A stretch of DNA of 64,000 nt. Source: Ananas comosus. Its lineage: Eukaryota > Streptophyta > Magnoliopsida > Poales > Bromeliaceae. The notes under the pieces are model-generated. The model ran no database searches, had not been told where the DNA came from, and saw only the letters and a list, made by a program, of their open reading frames with translations. This document shows, piece by piece, positions 10,945 to 24,036 of the stretch (positions within the stretch are counted from its first letter, which is position 1; each line of letters opens with the position of its first letter). The stretch spans positions 2,258,952 through 2,322,951 of the forward strand of contig NC_033630.1 in assembly GCF_001540865.1 (NCBI RefSeq), read 5' to 3'. The position numbers and the translations under genes were made by a program.

Positions 10945-11530
10945 AATGAAGCTTAATTTTAGTTTGGAGTAAACTGTGTGATTAGTTAACTATTCCAATA
11001 ATTGCAACGTAGCAAGAATAGCCTCATGATGACCATTATATGTTGCTAGCTAGCTAGCTAGTGCAATTGACAAAAACAAATTTGACACCTTATGCATGCA
11101 ATAGATCGTGTTAGTCGATCACCTTTATTAAGTTATATAATTCAATCATACTAAGAAAATTTAAAAATATATATAACTAGTTCATGTAAATTTGATTATT
11201 TGCACTTTAGTGATAAAGCGTTTATATGTAGGAGGAAGGAAAAAAAAGCAGTCAACAGAGAGCTGTGGTGAGCAGTCCTGATCGAGGAGGCTGCCAAAAT
11301 ATTCACGATCTCATTCTCATAGTCGTGGATTCTTTGCGGGACGAAAGTCTGGTGGACTGCTGCAGCAACAGTTGGAGAGATGTGTGATAAATGGAAGCCT
11401 CCATCTCCTTCCCCATAGTTCATATATATTTGATAATTTACATTTTAGTCAATTCAATCATGTTTATATATCCTATATACAGTATTTCAAATCTTAGGAA
11501 TATCATATTTCTTTTTCTTTTAAATCCTAG
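10945..11530. other. Intergenic, no feature seen
   Basis: AT-rich; contains a (GCTA)n run near 11045-11062. No supported gene. Confidence 0.4.
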
Positions 11531-11539
11531 CGTTTTAGT

Positions 11540-11850
11540 CAGGCTCAAGCATACTTACAAATAGCCGGAGATGTGGGAATTATCTCATTAGTTTTAGCAG
11601 ACCTTATGAAGAGTCGCGCTCTACCCATAATAATTGTTAGTCAGGGAGTTGCGATCTACTTGCTGTATGATTCTAACTCAACTGAGACTCATATCACACT
11701 TCCAGCTAATTATTGACTCTGATACTAACTGTGACGCCACGCTTCTCAGAGCGAGGGTCAGCCATCCTATAGCTACTCTAGCCCAACACTTTTAACCCTT
11801 TTAACATCTTGGATCCAGCCAGTGTCCAAAATACTGCAACCTATGTATAA
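11540..11850 (-). mobile_element. Decayed Cassandra-type element (LTR plus primer-binding region)
   Basis: Read on the minus strand, an LTR-like segment (about 11845 to 11732) contains a 5S-like word GGATGGCTGACC and ends in GCGTCACA. It is followed by GTTAGTATCAGAGTCAAT, which aligns with the primer-binding region of the complete copy at 42623-43093, and then by GGAAGTGTGATATGAGTCTC, also shared. The downstream LTR is not recognisable. Confidence 0.65.
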
Positions 11851-13585
11851 AATTATTTCGAAATCAATAATCATCTATACATAGGATATACCAAAATACT
11901 ATAGCCGGATTAAGAACTAAGCCTATAAGACTCGTCTGGTTAGTCTTAGCTGATCTTTTGGAGTTTTCAATTGTTGACACAACTCCTACTGTTATGTACA
12001 TTAATTTTGGTAAAAAAGTTGTAACATACCAATGATCTCCTAGCAACGGACCAAAAAAGTTGAGAAAAAAATCACACATTTTACGCGAAAAAAAAAAATC
12101 ATTTTGCTGCAAAGGAAGTATCTACTGGTTGACTGTTTAAATATTTTGGCAATACCAAATAATAATTAACAAATCATTTTGCGTGAACATAATCGTAGAC
12201 ATTTTATATGAACGTGGATCAGCTTCATTTATTCTTCAATAAAATCGAATGTCAATGCCTATTTATTATTCCTTTTGATAAATAAGCAACTATTGCCTTC
12301 AAAATTTCCATTATGTCACAAATATTGTGTTGTTAATTTTGTAATGTGGGCATATGCTTAATCATTAGATTAATGGTTGTTATTTAATGTCCTTCATATT
12401 CCCTAGTATACACACAATATCATAGGAATTTCATTAATTAACAAGGCCCACATTTTCAGACAATAAATGTTACACTTTTCTTATTAGGTAAAATAATCCC
12501 AAAAACTTTAGATAAAAAACTTTATTGGAGCTACTACACAACTCCGATAATAATTACAAAGTATTTAATCGTCACACAACCACAACTTATTGTAATTTTC
12601 TATAATGGAGGCAAAAAAATAATTTACCCCCACCCTCATAAATAAGGAGCTGTCACACCCGTATCTAGTAACCAACAACAAATGAAACATTTAATAATTA
12701 TTATTACCCTGTTTATTGCATTAATAAATGAAGCATTTAATAATTACCCTATTTATCGAGCCAGTAATTAAAGCTTAGAATCTTTCATTGTGGGGGGAAG
12801 GGCTCTGTGGTCATTTCACTTTGGTTAAATGTACGAAAACACCCTCGAGTATGCGCAGAGGCGTTGTTTCAGAATAACCTATAGTTGAGGGGATCAACTT
12901 ATATTTTCCCTTTTATTTTGTTAAATTTATCTAAATTTGTACGGATCACTCTAAAATAGCTCCCTCACTTTAATTATTTTTAATTGACACTCTTTTAACT
13001 TTCAAAACTTTTTAATCTAAACTTTCCCACTATGTTAATTTTTAAAATTTAATAGTTTCACTAGTAATTAGTTATTATCTCTTTAATGTTATTTACTAAA
13101 AATAATCAAAATTTAAAAATTGCCAATATAATAAGCCACTCATGAGTTTAATAAATTTTTTTAATTAAATCGATAAAAATAATCATAAATAAATTAAAAA
13201 CTAAGAAATATGAATTGAAAAAAAAATGTTACTTGTATGCTTTATAATAAAACCTGTATATATCTTACCTTATACTCCATAATTCTAGAATTTTAAAATT
13301 GTATATTAAAAAAATATTAATAAGACACGCGAGTAAATCCTATGCTGAGAAGTTAAGAATATAAACTTTACACATATAAACTAGATATATATAGAATGTT
13401 GCTCGTCTTAAAAATAAAGTAATATAAAAATGTATGTAAATTTTACACTCTTTTTATCTAAAGATTAAAAATTGACTTTTGTCTTGTCAATTTTTTTATA
13501 AATATAAAAAAAATTTAAAAAATTTTATGACTCGCTTGGATGAAAAATGGTGTTCGTGTAAATCATAAACTAGCTTTTCAGATAT
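11851..13585. other. Intergenic, no feature seen
   Basis: Long AT-rich stretch with many short homopolymers. I see no frame with a recognisable protein, no tRNA and no element ends. Confidence 0.4.
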
Positions 13586-13589
13586 ACAA

Positions 13590-13968
13590 GGAGCAATTTA
13601 CTAAAAAAAAAAACTTCAAATAACACTCTCGTGGTTTTATACTTTCGCACTTTAGTACCCTATAGTTTAAAGTGTATTAAGTTAGTATCCTATGGTTTCA
13701 TTTTTCTCGTTTTGTTAGCACTTTCGTTAATATTTTATTAAATTATATACAAAAAATTTCAGATACCCCATCTAGGTTTATAAAATACTTACTTTAGAAC
13801 TTTTTAGTTTTAACTTTGTCACTGGTTTAACGAAAAAAATTAGTAGAACGGATAATAAAAAAAGAAAAATGAAACCAAAGAGTACTAAATTGATACAATT
13901 TAAACCACAGGGCACTAAAGTGAGAAAGTGCGAAGCGTGGTATTTGAAGTTTTCCCAAAAAAAAAAAA
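13590..13968. mobile_element. Inverted-repeat MITE, family shared with 30150
   Basis: Arms of about 100 bp at each end share CTTCAAATA, TTCGCACTTT, TTTAGT-CCCT-TGGTTTAAA and GGTTTCATTTTTCT in inverted order. The same arm words occur at 30150-30565. The TSD is not readable because both ends abut A runs. Confidence 0.65.
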
Positions 13969-14517
13969 AACAATTAAAGTTGAAGGGGCCATTTCAGAAT
14001 TCTATATAGTTGGGGGGCATCTCCAAACAATTTTTATTTTTATTTTATTATTATTATTTTTTAATTTTTCGTCCTTTCTCCTGTAATAAGCGATGATAGT
14101 GCTTTTGCAACCTTTCGTTGTTGTGGCTGCTGCTGCAGTTGTTGTTGTGGTTGTGGGAGCGTGTAGAAAGGATGCAAGTGTGTGGTGTGGCGGTGCCTTG
14201 CGAACACGGCAACGCGTGACGCCCCAAATCCCCGGCGCCTCCCTTCGACAACGATACTCCCAGACTCTGGAGAGTGACCCAAAAGTGAGAAAAAACAAAA
14301 AAGCTCACATAGTGCGGCGCTCTCGCGCTCGTGCGGAGGTTGCGCCATCGCCGTCGCCATCGCCGTCGACGTCGACGTCGTCGTCTTCGGCCGAGTCTTC
14401 TTCCTATAACAGCGCGGGCCTCCGCCATGAGAGCCCCGGCGCGAGCTCTCGGCCCATCCGGATCGCGATCGGCGTCTCCTCGAGCTCCGCGGTGAGGGGG
14501 AGAGGGGAAGGGGGAAG
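13969..14517 (+). promoter_or_regulatory. Upstream region and probable 5' untranslated region of SCAR
   Basis: The sequence becomes GC-rich from about 14130 and holds short GTC/GTT triplet repeats near 14110-14160 and 14345-14390. Open frames on both strands here are low-complexity. I cannot place a TATA box with confidence. Confidence 0.4.
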
Positions 14518-17500
14518 ATGCCTCTGGTGCGGTTCGAGGTGCGGAACGAGTACGGGTTGGGAGATCGGGAGCTCTACAGAGGGGCCGCGAAGCGGGAGGA
14601 GCCAAAAGCGCTTCTCGATGGGGTCGCCGTCGCGGGGCTCGTCGGGATCTTGCGCCAGCTCGGGGATCTCGCCGAGTACGTGATCCTCTTTTCGTTTTCT
14701 TTATTTGCTCGGAGTGGAATTGGGATTAGCGGTTAATTTTCTTCCTTTTTACGCTGGATTTTTTGTTGAATTTGAGTTTCGGATTAGATTTTTCAGCTGC
14801 GTGCTTCAGCAATTCTCTTAATTAACTGGAATTTGTGTAATAATTGAGGGATTTGGAATTTTGGCTTCAACTGTGGAGCTAGATGGGATAGAAGATCGGT
14901 GATTATGTGGAAATTTCGGCTTTTAACAGTCGAGTTGGATGGTGTAGCTTTTGTATGTGTAGATCCTCCTTGCTGTGGACTGAAATTTATGGAGGATTTC
15001 TACATATGCGGTTTCCTTTCGAGAATTTCTAGTAGTAGGAATGCTTGAGATGCATTTAGAAATGTGCTCAACCGGAGTGGCGGTAGTGACCAAGACAGAA
15101 GATATTTGTACTTGGTTATGTAGGTGCAGCAGATCTTCGGGATTCAGTGACGTAAACGTTAGTGGCTTGAATTTTATCTGCATGAAAGCATTTATTATTG
15201 GGTGGAAAGAAACGGCTTATGGCGTAGAAATGGTGATTTTATTGAGGTAGCATCGAGACATCCCTACCATTATAGGGCCAATTATCTGACTAGAAAGACA
15301 GTCTGTTCGATTGGCCAATGAACTGGTCTGTAGAGAGTTTAGGCTTCTGGAAAGATCGAGAAGAGAGGTCGATCAGTTTGGCATTACCATCAACCGGCTC
15401 AAAGCATTTCATTTCCTAACTAAGATGTTTTAATTTGGTGTGGAGTCATTTTTTAAATAAGCATTGGGGAGACTGATTTTTTTGTCAAAATGTCTTTCCT
15501 GGTATGGCCTGCCGAAAATGGTAAACTAAAATAGGACGACATTAACTAGAGGAGCAAAAGATGGAGTTTTAGGACATTGTTGTGGCGGTTGTGAAGATAG
15601 GTTGGCACATGGTAGAAAGTGGAGATTGGACGTGCAATGTTGAAGGAGGTAACGCCTTTTGTTCAGGGAAAATACAGCTGAAGAACTGAAACGAATGACA
15701 TAAAAGTGAAGTATCAAAAGTTTCGTTCTGAACAAATGTGAGAAGTTGTTGATTACAACGATATTGGTGGATATTTGAAATGTTGTGTCATGTCTATAAA
15801 CTCGGAAGTTGTTAGCGGCACAGGTGTATAATATTATAAGCTTACTATAGTCTTTTTTGATCCAATTTGACTTTCTAGAAAACCATCTTAAGATTTTATT
15901 TTACATTTGTCAGTTGCGTGACATCCATGTAATTCTTCATATGAAGGAGCCAATATTTAGTTGTTGGAGAACCAGAAAGGAAGATAATTATGCTGATCAA
16001 AGTGTTTACCGTTGAACAAATAAACTTCACGATGAAAAAAAAAGAAAAAAAGAAAAAAAGGAAATACAAGACTGGGAATCTGACCATTAGTAGTAATCAA
16101 GCCTCTTCATGGGCCATTGACCTTGCACTGACGATTTATTTGTCTACATGGTGCCCTTTATCTAAAGTTAACTTCTAGATTTTACTAGTTCTTTTTAAAT
16201 TTGATTTCCTTGGTAGTGGACTTCAAATCATGATTCAATTGACCTCTTTTATCTTGTGGGTATGTAGCTGATTATGTCAGTATTGAGACAAAATTTTGGC
16301 AACTTACTAGGTTTGCTGCGGATGTTTTCCATGACCTTCATGAGCAAATGACAGCAACAGCTGCAAGGGGGCGCAAAGTGTTGCGTCGAGTGCAGAACAT
16401 CGAAGCAGCACTTCCAACTCTCGAGAAGGCCATTCAGGGACAGAAGAGCCATATTCATTTTGCATATGTTGCAGGTATCTTTTTTCGATAGGATTTTTAT
16501 TTATAAATGCTGCCGAAGTATGTAGCAACCAAGGTTAAAAGTAGGGTCAAGCATTTCTTATGGATTTCCAGTTAGTCAACTTCCTTTATTAAATTTGAAA
16601 TTTCGTGGCTGGATATGATCTTTTGAACTATCGATTCTCAAAGCGTAGATAAGAAAAAGAAGTGGAGATGTAATTTACATTTGGTATGCTACAACATGCA
16701 GTGAAGTATGTAGTATGAGAATAAGTGCGAAAGTTTCTTTCAAGATGACATAATGAAATTTGCTAATTGGAGATGGATTAATTTTGAGTATCAAGCCTTA
16801 AAAAAGGTTGCCTTTGTTTTGTTGGTTCTACTAATGTCCTCCCTTTTTTTTGGTACAAATCTGTGAGGATACCTGTTATCACTGTCATCTTATTTATCCC
16901 ATATAATTCATATGATGTACCGAAGAAGACAGTATATGTTATCACTATCATCTTATTTGTTCCATACTTCCATGTTATAATTCATATGATGTACTGAAGA
17001 AGACAATGCCTGGCCTAATCGCTTTCTCCTGTATGTTGAGATTGTTTGGCTTCTTGATGTAATATTTTAAACCAGGTTCTGATTGGCACGCCCATATTCG
17101 GAACGAGCAAAGCCACCTATTATCCACTGAACTGCCACGCTTTATGATGGATTCATATGAAGAATGTCGTGATCCACCACGTCTCTACTTGCTTGATAAG
17201 TAAGATTTGGATAGTTGTAAGTTCGCTGTTCACTGGCTTTTTCCCTGGGTCTTATTACTTTGGTTCTGCCTGTCAGATTTGATAGTGCTGGTGGTGGAGC
17301 TTGTCAGAAGAGATATTCAGATCCATCCTACTTTAGAAGGGCGTGGAGTATGTCAAAAATGGGAAAAGCTGAAAGCTTCCAAAAAGAGAAGAAAATTCAT
17401 AAAACTAAGGTACATGTTGCATTTGTTCTCTTCAATTTCTAAGTTATGTAAAACATTCCAAAATTTCTACGTTCATTGGCAAAACCCTGAAAATTTTTGT

Positions 17501-20500
17501 GTAATATATAAATTGTACAGAGGAAGGTCTCACGGCTTAGGAGTGGTGAACTACTTCAACATGTTCTGGGTGCTTCTGGATACAATAGCAGGTATTGCCC
17601 CTATAACCTACTGATTCTATTAAAATCAATCAAATCTCTTAACTAGACCATGTGCTATTTTAGGCTTTAATTATATAAAGATTTATATATTTATTCAAGC
17701 AAATTTGCTAGCAGACCGCGCTTTACATCTCCAAGCACCGATGGGCAATTCTTTTCAGAACACAGGACTAATGGAACTCATTTTGCATCTTCAAGCACAG
17801 ATGGACAAAGCTTTACAGAGAATAGATCTACACCTGATATGAGATACAATCTGGAAGTTGCTAGTAGGTCTACTTCTTTTAGTTCAAAACCAAGGTTGAG
17901 TTTTGTTGAGCAAGTAGTAGATACTGAGATTGATTATGATATTCTATCGGATGCTAAGCTTCATGACAAACATAGTGATGCCTCTCCTTCAGTTCTTCAT
18001 GATGAACTGAATGGAGATGGCTCGAATGATGATTGTTACCAAAATGGTTCTGGGATAGGGCAAGATGTTGCTACATCATCTTATGTTACATGGGAGGAAA
18101 AAACTGAAATAATTAAGCCTTCAAGTTCCTTATCTTGTGATGATGTAATTATCGCTGAGGTTGAAAATTTGGAGACCGCACATATGAACTTTGAACAGCC
18201 CGACATTGACCATTCTGACAAAGGAATCCAAGACATTGACCATTCCGACAAAGGAATCTTGGATCAACAAGGGGTATTACCTGAAATTGCTAAAGCGCCA
18301 GTATCATCATCTGCTCCTACCCACTTCGAAGAAATTACAAGTGAGACAGACAACTATATGGATGCGCTTAACACATTGGAATCTGAAACAGAAGCAGAAG
18401 CTGAATGCCAAACGAAACGAGAGGTTAATTTACTATCTAATCCCAGTTCTGAAGGAATTCAAGTCGGGACTGAAAAGATGCAAGTCCAGGATTTGCAGCC
18501 TCCTGATATATCTGGTAGTGAAGCTATTAATACATCTCATAGTATGTTGAACGAGCATGACTCCGGAAATTCATCAAAAACGGTCCCTTCAGATAGTTTA
18601 GAACAGTTGTTGCCCCCTCATAATATTCTAAATGAAATTTCTGGAAGTAACGATCATGATGGTGCCACAATGACTACTGATGAATGCGTTGGTGATAATC
18701 TGTCTTCTGTAACTGGTGTTTGTAGTATAGTTGAATCTCAAACTATTCCTACTGTTAATATTTCTGGTTTATCTTCGACCAAACTTTGGACTAATGCTGG
18801 CCTTTTTGGACTTGAACCTTCAAAACCTCCAGACTTTGGTGCTCTGAATGTTGTACAGGATAACCCCATACCTGAATCTTCAGATTCTGCACATGACCTT
18901 TCAAGTGATAGGGTAAAGCTTAAATTAGAGGCGGTAGACATACCCAATGGAAATATGTCAACGGAATCCAACTTTGTAGGGAGAATGGATGAGAATAAAC
19001 CTGGAAAGCAGAATTTGGCAAGTGAGATTGATGAGCCTATTGGTGAACCAGCAAATAGCATTCATGCTTATTCTAGTGGAACTGATCTGGTAAGAAAGAA
19101 AGATGTTTCTCCGATAGCTGATTTGCCAGTGGCTTGCAATATAACTCCAGAACACAATGATTCAGGCGGGGGAACAAAGAACATTTCATCCAGCTTTTCT
19201 GACCTTGCACAAAGATTTCTTGCTAATACTCTTCAAAGAAGAGCTTCTCTTACCTATGCCTCTGTGCCATCTGGAACAGTGAATTCCGATGTTGGAAACC
19301 ACAAGGTAGAGTCAAATGGAGTCATATCTCAAGGTTCTTTCCACCAAACTAAGGAAAAAGTTTCACATAAGATATCGAAAATGTCAATTTCTCCTCGCTC
19401 TCATTATTCTGGGCAATCATCTCCACCTCTCGAGCATATGAAATTCTCTTTTCTTCCCATGAATGGTTCGGAAACCTCAAAACTGAAATTGGAGTTTCCT
19501 AATGGAAATCTTCATGAAAGTGCTGATGATTTGATGTTTCCGACGTTTCAGTTGCTACCAAGATCTGATTTTCGTTCAGCGGAAAATGGTTGTGAATCGG
19601 ATGATGACACCTTTTGTAGATCTTGCCCATATTCTTCAGAGGATATTGTGAGCCCTCGTTCGTATTCGAGCTCTGAACTGTGGGAGCAAGAAGAGAATTC
19701 CGAATTTGAAGACCATAATAAAAATGAGGCAAATAATGGGGCTTTACCCTTTGATTCTTCTTCAGCAATGGATCTTCCAGGTATTGACTCTGTTATGCCC
19801 TTAAACAACCAACAGAATGGAAACCATGATCCCATGTATAATTCGGTAAGTATGGCAACGCAAAACCAAGATGAGATGCCACCACCGCCCCCTCTCCCTC
19901 CAGTGCAATGGAGGTTGATGAAACCATCAGTTGATTCAGGAGAAGACAAGAATGCTAAAACTGAGGAAAGGTTTATCCAGTCAGATTTTCCTCAATCTCC
20001 AAGTCTTACTTCTGCACAGCAGGAAGGGCGACTTGCACCAATAGCACCTTTTTTTCCCGAGCCCTTGCCGCCACAGCAATTGAAGAATATGGTATAGTAC
20101 AAATTTGTCAAGTTTGTTCTAAAGAAATCAATTATGAAGTAGATTAGAGTTGTTTTTGTCTAATACATGGTAATTCTTTTTTTCGGTTTTTTTTTTTTTT
20201 TGTGGTAGCATGATGTGGAGAAGCTAAATGGGCACTTAGAAAGAAATCATGCTGCAGGTAGCAAGGAAGTGAAAGTAAGGGAGGAGCTGCTTCACCAAAT
20301 AAGGAATAAGGTGGGCATTACTCCTCCAGTATGATTTGTTAGCTTTTCTGATATCTTCGCATAACATTTCCTAGAAGAATGTCATTCTTTGGACTGAGAA
20401 TATGCAGATTGCCTATAGTATGCACACTGAGAAGCATCACCTGCATAATGGACAGCTTAGAGCTTCTGACTGTCATTGTTAAGGGGAGGGGGAAGAAAAG

Positions 20501-21430
20501 CAATTGACCATTTCATCTGTTCTCAGAATATTTAACTCTTTACACTGTGTAGTCGCTATTATCATCACCAGGGTGATGATTGTGTAGGCGGTCATGGAAT
20601 AACTTAGTCCTCAATGGGTTTCTCGCTTTTATGTTGTAACCATGATTTCAAACTGTGGATCATGTTAGTTCATGATTATCTCTACTTTTATTTTATTCTG
20701 TTGAATGTTCTGGGACAATTGAATTTGAAGGTTTTGGTAATATGTTATTCGGAACCTGATTTTTTTTTTTTATTGTCATATTGCAGGACCAATATCTGCA
20801 ACATGATCAGCAAAGGCTGAATGGGCACGAAATGCCAAGAAGTTATAGCTTCAATACCAAGAATTTTGATGAAAGGGATGAGTTGCTTCATCAGATCAGG
20901 AATAAGGTATCTAAAGTAACTTACAGAATATCAGAGCCTTTTTTTGCGTAAAACTCTTGTTAGTCAGATCTCCTTTGTTTACTCGAGTGCATTTCGTAAT
21001 TTGTTCACAAGGTGGATAAGAGGATGTATGCAAGAACATAAAATATACAGCCTCTATGTCAAATTTTTTTTTTTCTTTTTCAGAATATATGACTCTGAGA
21101 TTCAAAGAAATTGTTGTTGGCAAGTCAAAGCTTGTTACTTAAACATAAAATGCTTATGTGCTATTCTGCAGGCATTTAACCTGAGGCGCACCACCACATC
21201 AAAACCGAGTATCACATCAGAGACTGCACCCAATGCCAGTGTTTCTGCCATCTTGGAGAAAGCAAATGCTATCCGCCAGGTTTCTTTTGTCTTTATTATT
21301 TGTTATTTGTTTTTTTTTCTATTTTCCTATGATCTCCGAAGTTTGCATTATTTATAATCGGTTTAATTCTTAGCAGGCATTTGTGGGTAGCGACGAGGGA
21401 GGTGATGATGATAACTGGAGTGATATGTGA
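14518..21430 (+). CDS. SCAR: SCAR/WAVE-family actin nucleation regulator
   Basis: Ten coding exons join in frame: 14518-14675, 16311-16474, 17076-17199, 17277-17409, 17521-17591, 17700-20091, 20209-20310, 20787-20906, 21172-21279 and 21377-21430, giving 1141 aa. The protein is a subunit of the WAVE/SCAR complex, which activates ARP2/3 for actin branching in the cytoplasm. The N-terminal SCAR homology domain (about 1-200) shows [29 protein letters not shown] and [23 protein letters not shown], the latter formed across exons 3 and 4. Exon 6 is long, acidic and serine-rich, and ends in a proline run (PPPPPLPP, residues 944-951) followed by VQWRLMKP. The C terminus is a VCA module: WH2 ([11 protein letters not shown] + AFNLRRTTT), a connector ([12 protein letters not shown]) and an acidic tail (DDDNWSDM). 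Oddly, exons 7 and 8 both end in ELLHQIRNK, so the WH2 start is duplicated. Intron 1 is long (1635 bp). Family is certain; which SCAR paralogue is not. Confidence 0.95.
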
Positions 21431-24027
21431 CCCCTCGACCGAACTGGCCAAAAGACTGTGAATAGCATGCTGTTCCCTTTAATGTAATTATATTTTGCAG
21501 GTCTCTTCTCTCTTCCTAGTATATTTTCTTATTTAATTGCTTGTAAGATTCATATTATTGTAAAAACGTTGGTTCGTCTATTCCTGTTGTAAATCTGTTT
21601 CAGTTATTTATTAGTGAGAAAAGCTGATAAAGTAGGCATGCTAAGTTGCCCTTCTGCTGTATTACAAAAGTTGGATTATCTCTTTGAATGCTAATCACTG
21701 TTGATAAGGTAGCTAGTTTTTCATTTGAGTTCTTCAAAAAGAAAAATGAACTGATGCTCTTAGGTTGGGGATAGCAATATGGCAGCGTCTGATGCCTGTT
21801 TTGCTTCGTAATGTTTCAATTTCGAGTAATCTGCATCGACAAATGGATATTGTTATATTGTGGAATAAAAAGACCATGCAAAGTGTACTAGTCCCAAATA
21901 AGTTGCTACTTTTCGCTTCTTGTTTTTGCGTATGCATTTGTGTTTGCGTTGTCCTACAGATAGTTGGATGGGACTACAGCATTAACTGCCTATTTTCAGC
22001 CTTCTTAAAGAACCATTTTGTTTATTTTCGGTGTACATATTTCAGATTCATCGCGCTGCGTATTCACCGCAGAGTTGCTCTGTGCGCAGGTATTTTTTGT
22101 ATTCAGGCCTGAAGAGAGTTTGAACTCGATTGATACAGCCTTTGAAATATTCTATCTTCTCTATCTCGAGAGTTGTGGGAGCCTCATCTATTTACCTTTC
22201 GTCTTTAAATTTAATTGCACGATTTCTTTTGCATGTCTTTTTTTTTTTTTGTTTTAATCAAGTATTTGTTGACTATTTCGCTTCATCATACATAGTGAGC
22301 TCTACAACTCTAGTATATTGTATAATCAAATCATATCATACAATAACCTGATCCTGTATAGTATATGTTTTCGGCAAAGAAAATCTGAAGGCCAGTTTTG
22401 TTAACCAGGTTTATTGCATTGAAATATGCTGAAGGAATGTACATTTTATATCGAAAGATTAGAGAATTGAAATTTTTTTTGGATTTTATAAAATAAAAAA
22501 ATAGACTAGTGGGTTAATAAGGACTACAAAAAATCGATGGGTGTAACTCTTGTAAATTTTACATCTATAAGCAGAGTGTGCCAATAGTATACTGCTCTAT
22601 TGCACCTTAGGTTCGTAAATTATGTGAATCCCTACTAAACAAGGTTTTTCAAACCCCAGTTTATTGCGCGAACATTGTTTTTGCTTTCTTTTTTTTTCCT
22701 CCAAATCCACAAAGAAAAAGAAAATATTGACTTTTTAAAAAAAATTTAGAGATGCTACTGAAATTTAATTGGTGATATAGTCTCTGCAGTCAGATGGTCA
22801 AACTACTTGAAAACCAAGTCAAATGAATGCATCTCAAAGTAATACAAGTACTGAATTTGCTGGTCTCCAACTGTTTTTCTTAAATTTAAGTTTTAACCTT
22901 CACAGGAGCTGCAATTCAACATGAAGAATGATGGCTAATTTATCCACCAAACGAAAAAAGTAAAAAAAAAAAAAAAGAAGAAAAAGAAAAACAATGATGA
23001 TTCATTTAAAAAAGCCAATGAAAAAAATTGCCAATAATTGTCACCTAGTCACGTTCATGCGTCGCCACGAGGCACGCTTGAGTAAATATCTTATCTAAAT
23101 TAATGTCACTGGGACCCAATTATTGTCCCATTAGACGACACGCGTGGACATAATTTTTTAACGTTTTATAAAATAGTTGTCTGATAATAATAATAATAAT
23201 TGGTCGAAAGTTATTACACGTAGACAAATGCACATGCAATTGCGACTTGCGAGTTTGGTGCCATACATGCATGTGGCGGACACTTTTTCTTTTTTGATCT
23301 TCCTTTTTTTAAAAATTTTCCAACTTCAAATCCACTTGTCATGTTATATTAATTATTTTAATTAATTATTTTACCTTGCGAACATAGAAAAATAGATCTG
23401 CATTAAAAATTTTGATAAAAGAGATTCAGTAGAAAATTCGTTGATCCGAATGATTTGAGGCTTAACCATTTCATAATCTCCGATTTCAGTGTCGCATGTG
23501 ACAAAATAATAAGTTATGCAAGAGTACGTAAGTAAATTATGATTATTATTTCGAGCTGAAATTGCATTGGCATCGGTGTATATATGCCAAATAAAGAGGG
23601 AACTTCTCAATGTAACTAATATCTAAGATTTTAATGATTAAAAAATAAAGATTGGAGGGGTCAAAAAATTTGCACAAATTAAATAAGATGATTGTTTTAA
23701 ATTGTTTTGCTAAAATGTTAATGGCTACGAAACATATTTTATTTAGTGCTATCTTAATCTATAGTGTTGTTTAAGAAAATGCTATCTTATTAGTGCTATT
23801 AGAAAAAAATATATATATATAATGAAATCCTTTACTAGCTTTTGTAGTAAAATCAAAATATTAAATTAGAGTTTCTGTTTCTAAGACTCTAAATTTCATA
23901 TTTGCCCAAAAGTTGCGGAGATTTTTTTTTCTTAATTATTCTACTAAATACTATTACGAATGTTGCTGAAAGCTAAAGCAATAACGGTGCATTTTTTATA
24001 AGCTTATGGACACAGAATGTACTATAT
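21431..24027. other. SCAR 3' flank and AT-rich intergenic region
   Basis: The first few hundred bases probably contain the SCAR 3' untranslated region. Beyond that the sequence is AT-rich with homopolymers (for example about 22958-22990) and a short (AAT)n near 23185. No gene, RNA or terminal repeat could be supported. Confidence 0.45.
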
Positions 24028-24036
24028 TTTAATTTA

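Noticed and set aside
14093..14683. 196-aa plus-strand frame overlapping SCAR exon 1
   Set aside because: It is out of frame with SCAR, is rich in Ser/Arg/Val repeats, and shows no domain; the SCAR frame at 14518 matches the family start exactly.
18191..18550. 119-aa frame within SCAR exon 6
   Set aside because: It is an out-of-frame shadow inside the verified SCAR coding exon.
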